64,000 nt of DNA from Providencia rettgeri (GCF_023205015.1 NZ_CP096258.1:2604001-2668000), one strand, 5' to 3'; counted from the first letter of the stretch, positions 35,322 through 44,798 are shown. Notes: generated by a model not told the origin, from the sequence alone. Program-made: numbers and translations.

Positions 35322-35996
35322 ATGAATATCCTATTAGTCGAAGATGATCTTCAATTGGGAAAAGCGCTATGTCGTGGGCTGGAACTTGCAGGTTTTAGTC
35401 CTTGTTGGGTCAGGCTACTTGCTGATGCAAAATTACAACTCGCATCTCGCAATTTTGATTTAATGCTCCTAGATTTGGGATTGCCTGATGGCGATGGTCT
35501 TGATGAACTCATTACTTGGCGTAATATGGGAGAAACGATCCCAATCATCATTCTTACAGCAAGAAATCAAATGGATAACTTAGTTTCTAGTTTAGATTCA
35601 GGCGCTGATGACTTTTTAACAAAACCATTTGCTATGCCTGAGCTTATTTCTCGAGTAAAAGCGGTTAGTCGCCGTATGGCTGGTTTTTCATCTGAAATAT
35701 GGCAATTAGGTAACCTACAATTAAATCCTCTTAATCACCAAGTCACCCTTAATGAGCAATTGTTGCTGCTCTCCGGGAAAGAATATCTATTACTCTACGA
35801 ACTCATAAAAAATGCAGATAATGTTGTCAGAAAAACGGATTTAGAGCAGCGCCTATTCGGGTTAGATGATGTGGAAAGTAACTCTTTAGAGGTTCACATT
35901 CATAATCTACGCCGGAAAATAGGTAAAGACCGTATAATTACTATCCGCGGTATTGGTTATTTATTAAAAAAAGAAGTGCCACTAAGTGAAAGTTAA
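35322..35996 (+). CDS. OmpR-family response regulator (PmrA/QseB type)
   Basis: A 224-residue regulator from the ATG at 35322 (MNILLVEDDLQLGKAL). The 19 extra codons of the longer frame are unlike any receiver domain. D51 in LMLLDLGLPDGDG is the phosphoacceptor, with T/S and K positions in ILTAR and TKPF. The C-terminal winged helix ends VEVHIHNLRRK-like (EVHIHNLRRKIG) and ITIRGIGYLL. It overlaps the sensor kinase gene by 11 bp. The box upstream supports the PmrA/QseB subfamily, which controls lipid A modification or virulence genes. Confidence 0.9.
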   Translation: MNILLVEDDLQLGKALCRGLELAGFSPCWVRLLADAKLQLASRNFDLMLLDLGLPDGDGLDELITWRNMGETIPIIILTARNQMDNLVSSLDSGADDFLTKPFAMPELISRVKAVSRRMAGFSSEIWQLGNLQLNPLNHQVTLNEQLLLLSGKEYLLLYELIKNADNVVRKTDLEQRLFGLDDVESNSLEVHIHNLRRKIGKDRIITIRGIGYLLKKEVPLSES

Positions 35997-37347
35997 ATCA
36001 TTTTTTATTTATACATTTGGGCTGCAAATCAGCTCAGTTATTTTCCTTTGGCTGCTATTAGTTGGCTGGCTACAATTTTTTTATTGGCCCTCAATTCATG
36101 ATGAGTTAAATGCGCAACAGAATATCGTCACTCAAGGGTTTGCTAAGACACTTGATATAGTTGCTGATAAACCGGAATATTTCAATAAAATAGCAAATAA
36201 CCTACAAGAACTTTATTCTGCAGCGATGGAAAGTGGCGATGATATTAACTATCGGCCTTTTATGGTTGTTAGAGATAAACAAGGGAATGTCTATTACCGA
36301 AACAGTGACAAATTACATGTGCCATCGCTTAAATCTGTCTCTGAACTCGCCGCATTACATAAAGATTGGCATTTTACTTCTGCATGGAATGAGCAAGAAA
36401 CTTTCGAAGTTGTTATTGCCGAGTCTTATAGTGACCGTAAATCTTTATTAGGTAACCCAGCTGAAGGTACAGCCATTCCACTCGCTTTTATTTTGGGTAT
36501 TATGTTGTTAGCAATATTAATTACCGCTTATTTTAGTCTGCGGCCTTTAAGGCAATCTGCAAAACTAATTTCTAGCCGTCAGCCAGGTAATTTAACTCCG
36601 ATAGAAACAAAAGAACAATATAAAGAAATTCGCCCTATTATTGATGCTATAAATAACCTTATGTCACGTGTTGATGCTGCAAATCAACGTGAAAAGCGCT
36701 TTATGGCAGATGCTGCACATGAATTAAGAACTCCCATAGCGGCTGTTATTGCTCAATTACACTTGTTGATGCAAATTGATAACCCAAAAGAAAGGGCAGA
36801 AATCATTAATGATATGCAAGAAACTTTAAATCGCGCAGCCTCTTTATCACATCAATTAATAGACCTAGCCCGCTTAGAAACTGAAGACTTTTTATTAAAT
36901 AAAGAGCAAATTGACCTACCCGTATTAATTAGCCATTTAATATCCTCACACATACCTTACGCCATTAATAAAAATATTGATGTTGAACTACAAAGCCCAA
37001 ATTCTTTTTATATCCTCACCGATAAACTCGCATTGAGTAATATTTTTACTAATTTGTTTGAAAATGCGATTAAATACTGCCCAGAGAAAGGGAAAATAAA
37101 AGTCGTTTTAAAAGACCTTACCCCGTTTGGTGGGACTATTTCTGTTCAAGATAATGGCCGAGGAATCCCAGAAGAAAGCCGTCAACTTATATTTTCTCGT
37201 TTTTATCGCGTACCAGGAACAATGGAAACCGGAAGCGGTTTAGGTTTATCTATCGCTCAAAATTTAGCCTGCAAAATCGGTGCTGTAATAAGAGTTACTG
37301 ATGGATTAGACAATCGAGGTATCGGTTTTATTATTGACTTACCCTAA
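35986..37347 (+). CDS. sensor histidine kinase (QseC/PmrB type)
   Basis: A 453-residue inner-membrane kinase. Helices at about residues 9-32 and 163-183 enclose a periplasmic sensor domain of about 130 residues. HAMP region, then DAAHELRTP with H245 as the phosphorylated histidine. N box NLFENAIKY, G1 DNGRGIP and G2 GSGLGLSIA are intact. It is translationally coupled to the response regulator. The sensor domain is not closely similar to E. coli QseC or PmrB as recalled, so the stimulus is unknown. Confidence 0.9.
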   Translation: MKVKSFFIYTFGLQISSVIFLWLLLVGWLQFFYWPSIHDELNAQQNIVTQGFAKTLDIVADKPEYFNKIANNLQELYSAAMESGDDINYRPFMVVRDKQGNVYYRNSDKLHVPSLKSVSELAALHKDWHFTSAWNEQETFEVVIAESYSDRKSLLGNPAEGTAIPLAFILGIMLLAILITAYFSLRPLRQSAKLISSRQPGNLTPIETKEQYKEIRPIIDAINNLMSRVDAANQREKRFMADAAHELRTPIAAVIAQLHLLMQIDNPKERAEIINDMQETLNRAASLSHQLIDLARLETEDFLLNKEQIDLPVLISHLISSHIPYAINKNIDVELQSPNSFYILTDKLALSNIFTNLFENAIKYCPEKGKIKVVLKDLTPFGGTISVQDNGRGIPEESRQLIFSRFYRVPGTMETGSGLGLSIAQNLACKIGAVIRVTDGLDNRGIGFIIDLP

Positions 37348-37443
37348 ATCGAATTATGTTATTGAGTTAACAGCATTCGCTATTTTTTCTAGCTAGAATA
37401 TGCCTTTCATACGTTAATATACCTACACCTAGAAGAGGCAATA

Positions 37444-38019
37444 ATGTCCAAGGCATTAGTAATTATTGATCTCATTGAAGAGATAATTGGTAAAAATGGC
37501 TTATCTAATTCAAGTTATCAACAGACTTGCTCACGTAAAATCGTTGAGAAAGCCAATCAAGCAGCGCAATATGCAAGAAAGCATCATATCCCTGTTATTT
37601 GGGTAAAGGTTGGGTTTTCAGACAATTACCACGATGTTCCTGCCGGTTCTCCGATGTTCCAGCAAGCCAAAAGCCTTGGTGCCTTGAAATTGAGCGGTAA
37701 TGGCTGCAATTGGGCTCATGACCTTGAGGTAGCTTTTCGTGATCCTGTAATGATTAAAAAAGGGGTTTCTGCGTTTGCAGGAAATCATTTCAATAAATGG
37801 CTTACTGATAATGGGATCACCGAGTTATTTATTGGTGGAGTCAGTACCGTAAAGGCCATTCAAAGTACTGCACGACAAGCCCACGATTTAGGATATTATG
37901 TCACCGTACTTGAAGATTTATGTGCAGCCCCAACGCCAGAACTCCACGAGCAAAGTCTTCTGGCACTGGAAGGTATGGTAACGGTTTCTTCAGTTAAAGA
38001 ATTTATGCAATTAAAATAA
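37444..38019 (+). CDS. isochorismatase-like hydrolase lacking the usual cysteine
   Basis: A 191-residue Rossmann-like protein of the isochorismatase superfamily. D9 in ALVIIDLIEE and the lysine near 105-106 (VMIKKGVSAF) are in place. The third position is not: the family motif GVxTDxCVxxTA reads GVSTVKAIQSTA, with alanine at 138. Cysteine-less members include true isochorismatases such as EntB and PhzD, which hydrolyse ethers without a nucleophilic Cys. No siderophore or phenazine gene is adjacent. It could also be a non-catalytic relative. Confidence 0.82.
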   Translation: MSKALVIIDLIEEIIGKNGLSNSSYQQTCSRKIVEKANQAAQYARKHHIPVIWVKVGFSDNYHDVPAGSPMFQQAKSLGALKLSGNGCNWAHDLEVAFRDPVMIKKGVSAFAGNHFNKWLTDNGITELFIGGVSTVKAIQSTARQAHDLGYYVTVLEDLCAAPTPELHEQSLLALEGMVTVSSVKEFMQLK

Positions 38020-38038
38020 CATTTGATATTTCAAAGCA

Positions 38039-38881
38039 TTATTTTAGTTTTTGCAAGTATATCTCCCGTAGCCGGATAGCTAGTTTCCCCGGCTTACCTT
38101 CTCCAATTAATTGTCTATTAACCATAATAACTGGCCACACTAATGTTGTTGCTGAAGTAATAAAGACTTCTTTAGCTTCTAACATTTCATCAATACTAAA
38201 TGGTTTTTCAATAATGCCTATTCCTTGCTCCCGGGCAAGTTGTAAAATAGCTTGGCGAGTAATGCCTGGCAATATCTCATTATTTAACCCTCGCGTTTGT
38301 ATTTGGTTTTGATGGTTAATAATAAAACAATTACTGGAACTTCCTTCAGTGACATAACCATTTTTAACAAATATGGCGTCATCAGCACCTTGTTGCTTAG
38401 CGTATTCTTTTGCCATGGAAGCAGCTAATAAGGCGACAGTTTTAATATCACAACGCTGCCAACGAATATCATCCACGGTGACGGCTTTTATTCCATGTTT
38501 TGATTTTTCATTTTCAACAATCTTCGTCTTTTGTGCAAATAAGACTAATGTTGGCTTCGTCTGTTTATTAGGATATAAAAAACTGCGTTGTTTTGCATTG
38601 CCACGTGTCAACTGAAGATATACAAGCCCTTCTTCTATGTTATTCTGCTGAACCAGTTGAAAATGAATGTGTTTTAATTCGGCTAAATCGTAGGGGAATG
38701 ATAACTGTAATTCAGCGCAAGAGCGCTGCAAACGAGCCATATGATGTTCAAAATCAACTAGCTTACCGTTGATTATTGCTGTCACTTCATACACTGCATC
38801 CGCAAATAAAAAACCACGGTCAAAAATAGATACTGACGCTTCTTCTTCAGGTAAAAACTGGCCGTTTACATAAGCAATCAT
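38039..38881 (-). CDS. class IV aminotransferase, D-amino acid aminotransferase type
   Basis: A 280-residue PLP enzyme of the DAAT/BCAT fold. MIAYVNGQFLPEEEASVSIFDRGFLFADAVYE (in parts) is the standard opening. K147 in CDIKTVALLA is the PLP lysine, and YVTEGSSSN is the cofactor-phosphate glutamate loop. Members interconvert D-alanine and D-glutamate or related D-amino acids. 4-amino-4-deoxychorismate lyase and branched-chain transaminase are alternatives, but the opening and the lysine region fit D-alanine transaminases best. Confidence 0.85.
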   Translation of the reverse strand: MIAYVNGQFLPEEEASVSIFDRGFLFADAVYEVTAIINGKLVDFEHHMARLQRSCAELQLSFPYDLAELKHIHFQLVQQNNIEEGLVYLQLTRGNAKQRSFLYPNKQTKPTLVLFAQKTKIVENEKSKHGIKAVTVDDIRWQRCDIKTVALLAASMAKEYAKQQGADDAIFVKNGYVTEGSSSNCFIINHQNQIQTRGLNNEILPGITRQAILQLAREQGIGIIEKPFSIDEMLEAKEVFITSATTLVWPVIMVNRQLIGEGKPGKLAIRLREIYLQKLK

Positions 38882-39088
38882 GAGCTATATTCCTTTATCA
38901 ATCAAATCATTACCTAATCTCTTATTAACCATACACTATATTACAAAAATTACCTTTCAATTCTTCACATTTATTATCTCTATTTGCAGATTCGGGCCCT
39001 CTTGTATGCACCGCGACTAACAAAAAAACAAGCGGTAGTACAGCAACTAAAATATAGTTTAAAATTTAAAATTATTTTTAATATTAAC

Positions 39089-39116
39089 TTGACATTAACA
39101 TGTGAATAGCTAAAAT
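39089..39116 (+). promoter_or_regulatory. strong promoter of the 23-codon gene
   Basis: A perfect -35 TTGACA (39089-39094), a 16-bp spacer and -10 TAAAAT (39111-39116). Confidence 0.72.
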
Positions 39117-39124
39117 GCTCTCAC

Positions 39125-39138
39125 GTGATCTGGATCAC
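39125..39138 (+). promoter_or_regulatory. operator-like palindrome at the transcription start
   Basis: GTGATCTGGATCAC is a perfect 6-2-6 palindrome intermediate between CRP and FNR sites. It starts about 9 bp after the -10 box, so a protein bound here should block transcription. Confidence 0.6.
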
Positions 39139-39158
39139 ATTTTAATTTGGAGTTCTCG

Positions 39159-39230
39159 ATGAAAAGCATCAAAGAATTTATCAGCAGTGTACAAGAAGTC
39201 GTCGAATTACTATCTAAACGTTTTATGTAA
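39159..39230 (+). CDS. 23-residue amphipathic small protein
   Basis: ATG at 39159 with GGAG 6 nt upstream; 23 codons starting MKSIKEFISSVQEVV and a TAA. Hydrophobic residues at 4, 7, 8, 11, 14, 15, 18 and 22 fall on one face of a helix, and Lys and Glu on the other. The gene has its own promoter, an operator-like palindrome and a strong terminator 76 bp later, giving a transcript of about 210 nt. I do not recognise it. It may be a membrane-surface peptide, or the RNA may act as a small or dual-function RNA. Confidence 0.6.
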   Translation: MKSIKEFISSVQEVVELLSKRFM

Positions 39231-39305
39231 GCAAGTTAATTAATCTTTAGTTAATCAAACCTTTAGTTACCTCATCATTAGCGTTAAATTGCATTTATTT
39301 TGCAC

Positions 39306-39334
39306 AACGACCTTAAAATTAAGGTCGTTTTTTT
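39306..39334 (+). terminator. terminator of the 23-codon gene
   Basis: AACGACCTTAA pairs perfectly with TTAAGGTCGTT, followed by a T7 run. It also abuts the end of the convergent cigR gene. Confidence 0.9.
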
Positions 39335-39857
39335 ATTCAAAAACATTCTCAATAATTTCAGCAACAACCGCTGTTCCTATCGCTACCAAGATAAGGTCTC
39401 GGCCACTTATTTTCCATTCATAGCCTACATAAACGGGTAATTCGGCTAAAAATGCTGAGGGTAGCATTTTTTTTGCAATACCTGGAGGAAGTGGTTTTCC
39501 CCTGCTAACTTGTTTTGCAATACCGGGTGGCAAGCCACGATACCCCGTCAGTCCATATTCAATGGCCAAAGGCCTTACGTTGCCAAAACTCACATTAAAA
39601 CTAATATTTGCTCCCCGATGCTTATCGTAATATTTACTTGATTTAACATGTTTTATCTCTTGATTATCATTGCCTTTATTTGAGTTATCTTTGTTCTGCT
39701 TACCTTTATTTCCATGAACTTGTTGATGCCCTTTGCCATTTCCTTGGCCTTGATTACCATTAGGGGATGAATTAGCGAATAATGAGGTAAAAGCAATAAT
39801 AGGCAATAAGATATACTGCAAAAGAACTGAACAAATCGGCTTTTTAAATTGATTCAT
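39333..39857 (-). CDS. cigR: CigR-like (RcnB-fold) membrane-anchored protein
   Basis: A 174-residue protein. A signal peptide or anchor (about residues 10-29) is followed by a Gly/Asn/Lys/Gln-rich low-complexity stretch (residues 30-70). The conserved part is YRGLPPGIAKQVSRGKPLPP, then GIAKKMLPSAFLAELP, and the hydrophobic C-terminal segment LILVAIGTAVVAEIIENVF. These match CigR, described as an anti-virulence protein in Salmonella. The molecular role is not settled. The C-terminal hydrophobic segment may span or dip into the membrane. Confidence 0.82.
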   Translation of the reverse strand: MNQFKKPICSVLLQYILLPIIAFTSLFANSSPNGNQGQGNGKGHQQVHGNKGKQNKDNSNKGNDNQEIKHVKSSKYYDKHRGANISFNVSFGNVRPLAIEYGLTGYRGLPPGIAKQVSRGKPLPPGIAKKMLPSAFLAELPVYVGYEWKISGRDLILVAIGTAVVAEIIENVFE

Positions 39858-40187
39858 AATAGATTCCTACAAAGTTAATATAACATTAGGACATTTTGTA
39901 GAACATTATGCTTAGTTATAACGACTCACAATCAGAAAATACTTATCACACGTAATGTTATGTAAATGTTACTTCATCACTCAAATTAGTAAGTGCCCTC
40001 CTTTATAATAGCTCTTATTGTCATTAATATTATTTTCATATATTAGACAATACTTAGAACTAGTAATAAGAATTAAGACGGAGTTTAATATTGCTCCCCA
40101 TGAATTTTCGTTGTAAATATGATAAAGTCATTTGACCTATGCTATTTTATAAACAATTGTTCCTAACATTCTAAAGAAGGAGAAACC
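39858..40187. other. 330-bp gap before ybdG
   Basis: AT-rich divergent promoter region for cigR and ybdG. AAGGAG precedes the ybdG ATG. No hairpin or site stood out. Confidence 0.5.
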
Positions 40188-41438
40188 ATGCAGCAGCAAC
40201 TGCTAGACTGGGTACGTCAATTCAACCAAGATTACGCTGACATTGCCTCTTTACTTATGGTGCTCGGTTTAATCCTTATTGTCGCCTGCGTATTACACTT
40301 AATTCTACATAAAATATTACTTCCTCAACTCGAAAAGCGCGGGCAAAAAAGTGCAGGAACTTGGGTACATTTAATCACTCAACATAATCTTTTCAATCGA
40401 TTCGCATTTGTGATCCAAGGTGTTGTGGTCAATATCCAAGCAACACTATGGTTACATTCAGGTTCGACTGCTCAAGCCGTTTTAAACGTTGGCTCACAGG
40501 CATGGTGCCTATTATTTGGCTTACTCACCCTTTATTCCGTCCTTGATATCATACTTGGCGTACTCCAACGTGCAGCCAAAACAGCACACCTACCTCTTCG
40601 AGGTATATTCCAAAGCCTGAAGCTACTCGCCACAATTTTAATTGGCATCATGATCATCGCGCTATTAATTGGCAAATCACCACTGATTATCCTAAGTGGC
40701 CTTGGTGCGATGACAGCCGTCATGATGTTAGTGTTTAAAGACCCCATTATGGGCTTAGTTGCAGGAATACAACTTTCAGCCAATAACATGGTCAATATTG
40801 GTGATTGGTTAGAAATGCCTAAATACGGTGCTGATGGCGCTGTTGTTGACATTGGTTTAACCACAGTTAAAGTGCGTAACTGGGACAACACAGTTACGAC
40901 TATTCCAACTTATGCGCTGATTTCTGACTCCTTCAAAAACTGGAAAGGAATGACAGAATCAGGTGGACGAAGAATTAAGCGTAGTGTCCGCTTAGACGCC
41001 AGTAGTGTTCATTTTTTAACAGATGAAGAAATCGCGCAATACATTAAAGCCAATTTACTTGAACCCTATATTGAACAAAAAATATCGGAGATCCAAGTCT
41101 TTAATTCTAGTCTACCTGATGACAAAGCCGTTCCTTTAAATCAACGTCGTTTGACGAATATAGGGACCTTCCGAGCTTATATTGAAGCTTATTTAAAATC
41201 ACACCCTAATATTCATAAAAATATGACAATTATGGTCAGACAGCTAGAATCTGATTCAAATGGTATTCCAATCGAAATATATGCCTTTACGAATACAACC
41301 GTATGGGTGGAGTATGAAAGAATACAATCTGACATTTTTGATCATATCTTTTCCATCCTGCCGCAATTTAATCTGATGGTACATCAATCACCTACCGGAA
41401 ATGATGTTAGAATGATAGGCCATTTCCCAGAAAAATAA
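40188..41438 (+). CDS. ybdG: mechanosensitive channel of the MscS family, YbdG type
   Basis: A 416-residue inner-membrane channel with about five helices. The pore helix and MscS signature are visible at LIILSGLGAMTAVMMLVFKD and VAGIQLSANNMVNIGDWLEM, followed by the beta domain (VKVRNWDNTVTTIPTYALI). YbdG gives the miniconductance (MscM-like) release of solutes on hypo-osmotic shock. Length matches E. coli YbdG (415). Single-gene unit. Confidence 0.93.
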   Translation: MQQQLLDWVRQFNQDYADIASLLMVLGLILIVACVLHLILHKILLPQLEKRGQKSAGTWVHLITQHNLFNRFAFVIQGVVVNIQATLWLHSGSTAQAVLNVGSQAWCLLFGLLTLYSVLDIILGVLQRAAKTAHLPLRGIFQSLKLLATILIGIMIIALLIGKSPLIILSGLGAMTAVMMLVFKDPIMGLVAGIQLSANNMVNIGDWLEMPKYGADGAVVDIGLTTVKVRNWDNTVTTIPTYALISDSFKNWKGMTESGGRRIKRSVRLDASSVHFLTDEEIAQYIKANLLEPYIEQKISEIQVFNSSLPDDKAVPLNQRRLTNIGTFRAYIEAYLKSHPNIHKNMTIMVRQLESDSNGIPIEIYAFTNTTVWVEYERIQSDIFDHIFSILPQFNLMVHQSPTGNDVRMIGHFPEK

Positions 41439-41651
41439 CTAATACTAAGTGATTAGTTAAATTTTCTTATTCATCTACATCTAAAGTAGTATCTAAAAGA
41501 GGGAGATATCCCTCTTTAACTCTTAATTCCCTGTCATCGCTATATAAACGATAACATTTCGATAGTTAATCAAAATAAAACTAACCTATGCACTAACAAA
41601 CAAAAAACCCTTATAAATTAAATAAATACATTTACTTTATCAGGGATAACA

Positions 41652-41665
41652 TTGATGTAAGTCAT
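41652..41665 (+). promoter_or_regulatory. candidate FNR site of dmsABC
   Basis: TTGATGTAAGTCAT matches 8 of 10 positions of TTGAT-N4-ATCAA. A TATAAC -10-like box follows at 41693-41698. This fits anaerobic induction of a DMSO reductase. Confidence 0.58.
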
Positions 41666-41732
41666 GTAACTCAACAGAAACTTTTTTTAACATATAACAC
41701 AAGATAGTAATGTTGTTATTTACATATAGGCA

Positions 41733-44168
41733 ATGTCAATGCATAAAAATAAAATAAATACTCAATTTGGAAAACTGAGCAGGAGGGAGTTTATACAAAC
41801 CTCCGCAACTGTTGCGGGTGCCGCTGCTGTTGCAGGCTCAATCACTCTCCCTTTTGCTGCACAAGCAAAAACACCAGCAATCATGCCAGACGAAGTCAGC
41901 GAAAAAATTAGCTATAGCGCATGCTTAGTCAACTGTGGTAGCCGCTGCCCATTAAAAGTCCATGTGAAAGATGGTGTGATCAGCCGTATTTCCAATGAAA
42001 CGATGTATGACGACTCAACGTTAGGTGAACACCAAATCCGTCCATGTCTACGTGGTCGTTCAGTGCGTTGGAAAACCTACAATCCAGACCGTTTAAAATA
42101 CCCAATGGTTCGTGTTGGTAAACGTGGTGAAGGTAAGTTTAAAAAGATTTCATGGGATGAAGCAACAACCATTATCGCTGAAAAATTAAAGTATACGATT
42201 GATAAATATGGAAGTGATGCCATTTATTATCAGTATGGCTCTGGGTCAACGGGTGCTAACTTACACGGCCGTGCAGCGTGTAAACGTTTATTAAGCTTAA
42301 CCGGTGGTTTCTTGGGTGACTATGGTACATATTCATATGCTCAATTAATGGAAATCACACCTTATGTCTATGGTAGCGTAGAAGAATCCTATTTATCTGA
42401 AATCCAAAACTCTGACCTAGTTGTCATGTTTGGCCACAACCTTGCGGAAACACGCATGTCAGGCGGCGGTCAATTCTACGAGACCCTCAATGCGTTAGAT
42501 AAAAGCAAAGCAAAAGTGATTATCATTGATCCACGCCGTACCGACAGTGTCACAACGCTTGGCGCTGAATGGATCCCGATTTATCCCGGTACTGACGCTG
42601 CATTAGTTGCTGCTCTCGGTTATGTCATGATCGAAGAACAACTGACTGACGAAGAATTCCTGAACAACTATTGTGTTGGTTGGGATGAGTCGACCTTACC
42701 TGCTTCTGCACCACGCAATGCATCATATAAAGATTATATTTTAGGTAATGGGCCTGATGGCATCGCAAAAACCCCAGAGTGGGCAAGCAAATTAACGGGG
42801 ATCTCCGTCGCACGCATTAAGCAACTTGCACGTGAAATCGGCAATGCTAATAGAGCATGGATTTCACAAGGCTGGGGCTTACAACGTACTGAAAATGGCG
42901 AACAAGCTTGTCGTTCTATTATGATGTTACCGCTGATGTCTGGGAACATTGGTCGTGCAGGAACGAACACAGGTCTGTGGGGGAATAGCTATGCTTATCC
43001 TGTTGCGGGGTTTGCTTTACCTAACCCAGTCAAAGCCTTGATCCCAACTTATATGTGGTCAGAAGCTATTGTTCGTGGGAAAGAATTAACCGCAGAGAAC
43101 GGTGGTATTAAAGGTGTCGATAAACTCAATAACGACATCAAGTTTATGTGGTGTTACTCCAGTAATGTCATTGGTAACCAACATGGCGACTTAAACAAAA
43201 CCCATGAAATACTGGCTGATGAGTCAAAATGTGAATTCATTTTAGTGTGGGATAACCATGATACGCCATCCGCAAAATATGCAGATTTATTGTTACCGGA
43301 TGTCACGACCGTTGAAACCAATGATTTAATCAATAACTCCTATGCAAGTGGTGCATACCACTATTTAGTTCGCCTACAGAATGCCATTGAGCCACTGTGG
43401 GAAAACCGCCCTAACTATGATGTATTAGCAGAAGTTGCTGAGAAAATGGGGGTAAAAGAACAATTCACCGAAGGCCGTACCTACGCCGAATGGATTGAGT
43501 TCTGTTATAACAAAACACGTGAAAAAATGCCGCATTTACCTGAATTCAGCGAAACCGACGGTGCGGGTATTATCGACCGTAAATTCCTGAACAGCTCAGA
43601 AAATATTGCATTGAAGAAATTCCGTGATGACCCAATCAATAACCCATTGAAAACGCCGTCAGGTAAAGTGGAAATCTATTCGGAACAACTGGCTGAGCGT
43701 GTTAAAAATTGGGAGTTACCAGAAGGCCAACGTATCCCTGCCCTTCCTGAATATTGCGTCAATAAAGAAGGCGTTGAAGCCCAAGCAAGCCAACAGAAGC
43801 ATCCGCTATTAATGACAGGCTTTCATGATAAAGGCCATGTGCATTCATCTTATTACAATGTTGCCATGCTCCGTGAAGCCATTCCGCATCAATTTTGGCT
43901 CAACCCAATTGATGCCCAGCAACGCGGTTTGAACAATGGTGACATGGCTGAAATATTTAATGATCGTGGCCGTATTCAAATTAAAGTGAAAGTGACAGAG
44001 CGTGTATTACCTGGTGTTATCGCTGTTCCACAAGGTGCATGGCGTACTCTCAATGAAGATGGGCTGGATATTGGTGGTTGTATCAACACACTGACCTCTC
44101 ATGTTCCTTCGCCATTGGCTAAAGGTACCCCACAACATACTAACCTTGTTGAAGTTAAACGCGCTTAA
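41733..44168 (+). CDS. dmsA: anaerobic DMSO reductase catalytic subunit A
   Basis: An 811-residue molybdenum bis-MGD enzyme (E. coli DmsA 814). The Tat signal SRREFIQTSA is followed by a hydrophobic segment ending AAQAK. The [4Fe-4S] motif is CLVNCGSRCPL plus a distal CLRGRS cysteine. Molybdopterin-binding blocks such as GHNLAETRMSGGG, GWGLQRTENGEQACR and LWGNSYAYP are present. It reduces DMSO, TMAO and other S- and N-oxides in anaerobic respiration and faces the periplasm after Tat export. First gene of dmsABC. Confidence 0.95.
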   Translation: MSMHKNKINTQFGKLSRREFIQTSATVAGAAAVAGSITLPFAAQAKTPAIMPDEVSEKISYSACLVNCGSRCPLKVHVKDGVISRISNETMYDDSTLGEHQIRPCLRGRSVRWKTYNPDRLKYPMVRVGKRGEGKFKKISWDEATTIIAEKLKYTIDKYGSDAIYYQYGSGSTGANLHGRAACKRLLSLTGGFLGDYGTYSYAQLMEITPYVYGSVEESYLSEIQNSDLVVMFGHNLAETRMSGGGQFYETLNALDKSKAKVIIIDPRRTDSVTTLGAEWIPIYPGTDAALVAALGYVMIEEQLTDEEFLNNYCVGWDESTLPASAPRNASYKDYILGNGPDGIAKTPEWASKLTGISVARIKQLAREIGNANRAWISQGWGLQRTENGEQACRSIMMLPLMSGNIGRAGTNTGLWGNSYAYPVAGFALPNPVKALIPTYMWSEAIVRGKELTAENGGIKGVDKLNNDIKFMWCYSSNVIGNQHGDLNKTHEILADESKCEFILVWDNHDTPSAKYADLLLPDVTTVETNDLINNSYASGAYHYLVRLQNAIEPLWENRPNYDVLAEVAEKMGVKEQFTEGRTYAEWIEFCYNKTREKMPHLPEFSETDGAGIIDRKFLNSSENIALKKFRDDPINNPLKTPSGKVEIYSEQLAERVKNWELPEGQRIPALPEYCVNKEGVEAQASQQKHPLLMTGFHDKGHVHSSYYNVAMLREAIPHQFWLNPIDAQQRGLNNGDMAEIFNDRGRIQIKVKVTERVLPGVIAVPQGAWRTLNEDGLDIGGCINTLTSHVPSPLAKGTPQHTNLVEVKRA

Positions 44169-44179
44169 GGAGTTGAATA

Positions 44180-44797
44180 ATGAAACAATATGGCTTTTAC
44201 TTTGACTCCACTAAATGCACTGGCTGTAAAACATGTCAAGTCAGTTGTAAGGATGAAAAAGATTTAGATTTAGGTCCAAAATTCCGTCGTGTCTACGAGT
44301 TTGGTGGCGGTAGTTGGCAGAAACAAGATGGTATTTGGCAGCAAAACGTTTTTAATTACTATCTTTCAATTTCATGTAACCATTGCTCAAACCCGACTTG
44401 TGTCGCAGGTTGCCCAACCGGTGCAATGCACAAACGTGAAGAAGATGGTTTAGTCGTAGTTGACCAATCTATTTGTGTGGGTTGCCGTTACTGTGAATTA
44501 CGCTGTCCATATGGCGCACCACAGTTTGATGAGAAGAAAAAACTCATGACTAAATGCGACGGCTGTTATGAACGTGTCGCAAAAGGAATGAAACCGGTTT
44601 GTGTTGAGTCTTGCCCGCAGCGTGCTTTAGATTTTGATGATATTAATGTTCTTCGTGAGTTACACGGGACCGAGTGTGGTATCGCTCCAATGCCAGACCC
44701 AAGCCTGACAAACCCAAATATTGTCATCAAACCCCATAAAGATGCGAAGCCATTTGGCGATAAAAGTGGCGAATTAAAAAACCCTGCGGAGGTGTAA
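44180..44797 (+). CDS. dmsB: DMSO reductase iron-sulfur subunit B
   Basis: A 205-residue ferredoxin-like subunit with four cysteine groups for four [4Fe-4S] clusters: CTGCKTCQVSC, CNHCSNPTCVAGC, CVGCRYCELRC, and CDGC with the later CVESC. It passes electrons from DmsC to DmsA. It begins 11 bp after dmsA and ends 1 bp ahead of dmsC. AAGGAG precedes the ATG. Confidence 0.96.
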   Translation: MKQYGFYFDSTKCTGCKTCQVSCKDEKDLDLGPKFRRVYEFGGGSWQKQDGIWQQNVFNYYLSISCNHCSNPTCVAGCPTGAMHKREEDGLVVVDQSICVGCRYCELRCPYGAPQFDEKKKLMTKCDGCYERVAKGMKPVCVESCPQRALDFDDINVLRELHGTECGIAPMPDPSLTNPNIVIKPHKDAKPFGDKSGELKNPAEV

Positions 44798-44798
44798 G

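Noticed and set aside
39306..39334. Terminator considered as belonging to cigR
   Set aside because: The T run follows on the rightward strand and the leftward side has no T run, so it fits the small gene better.
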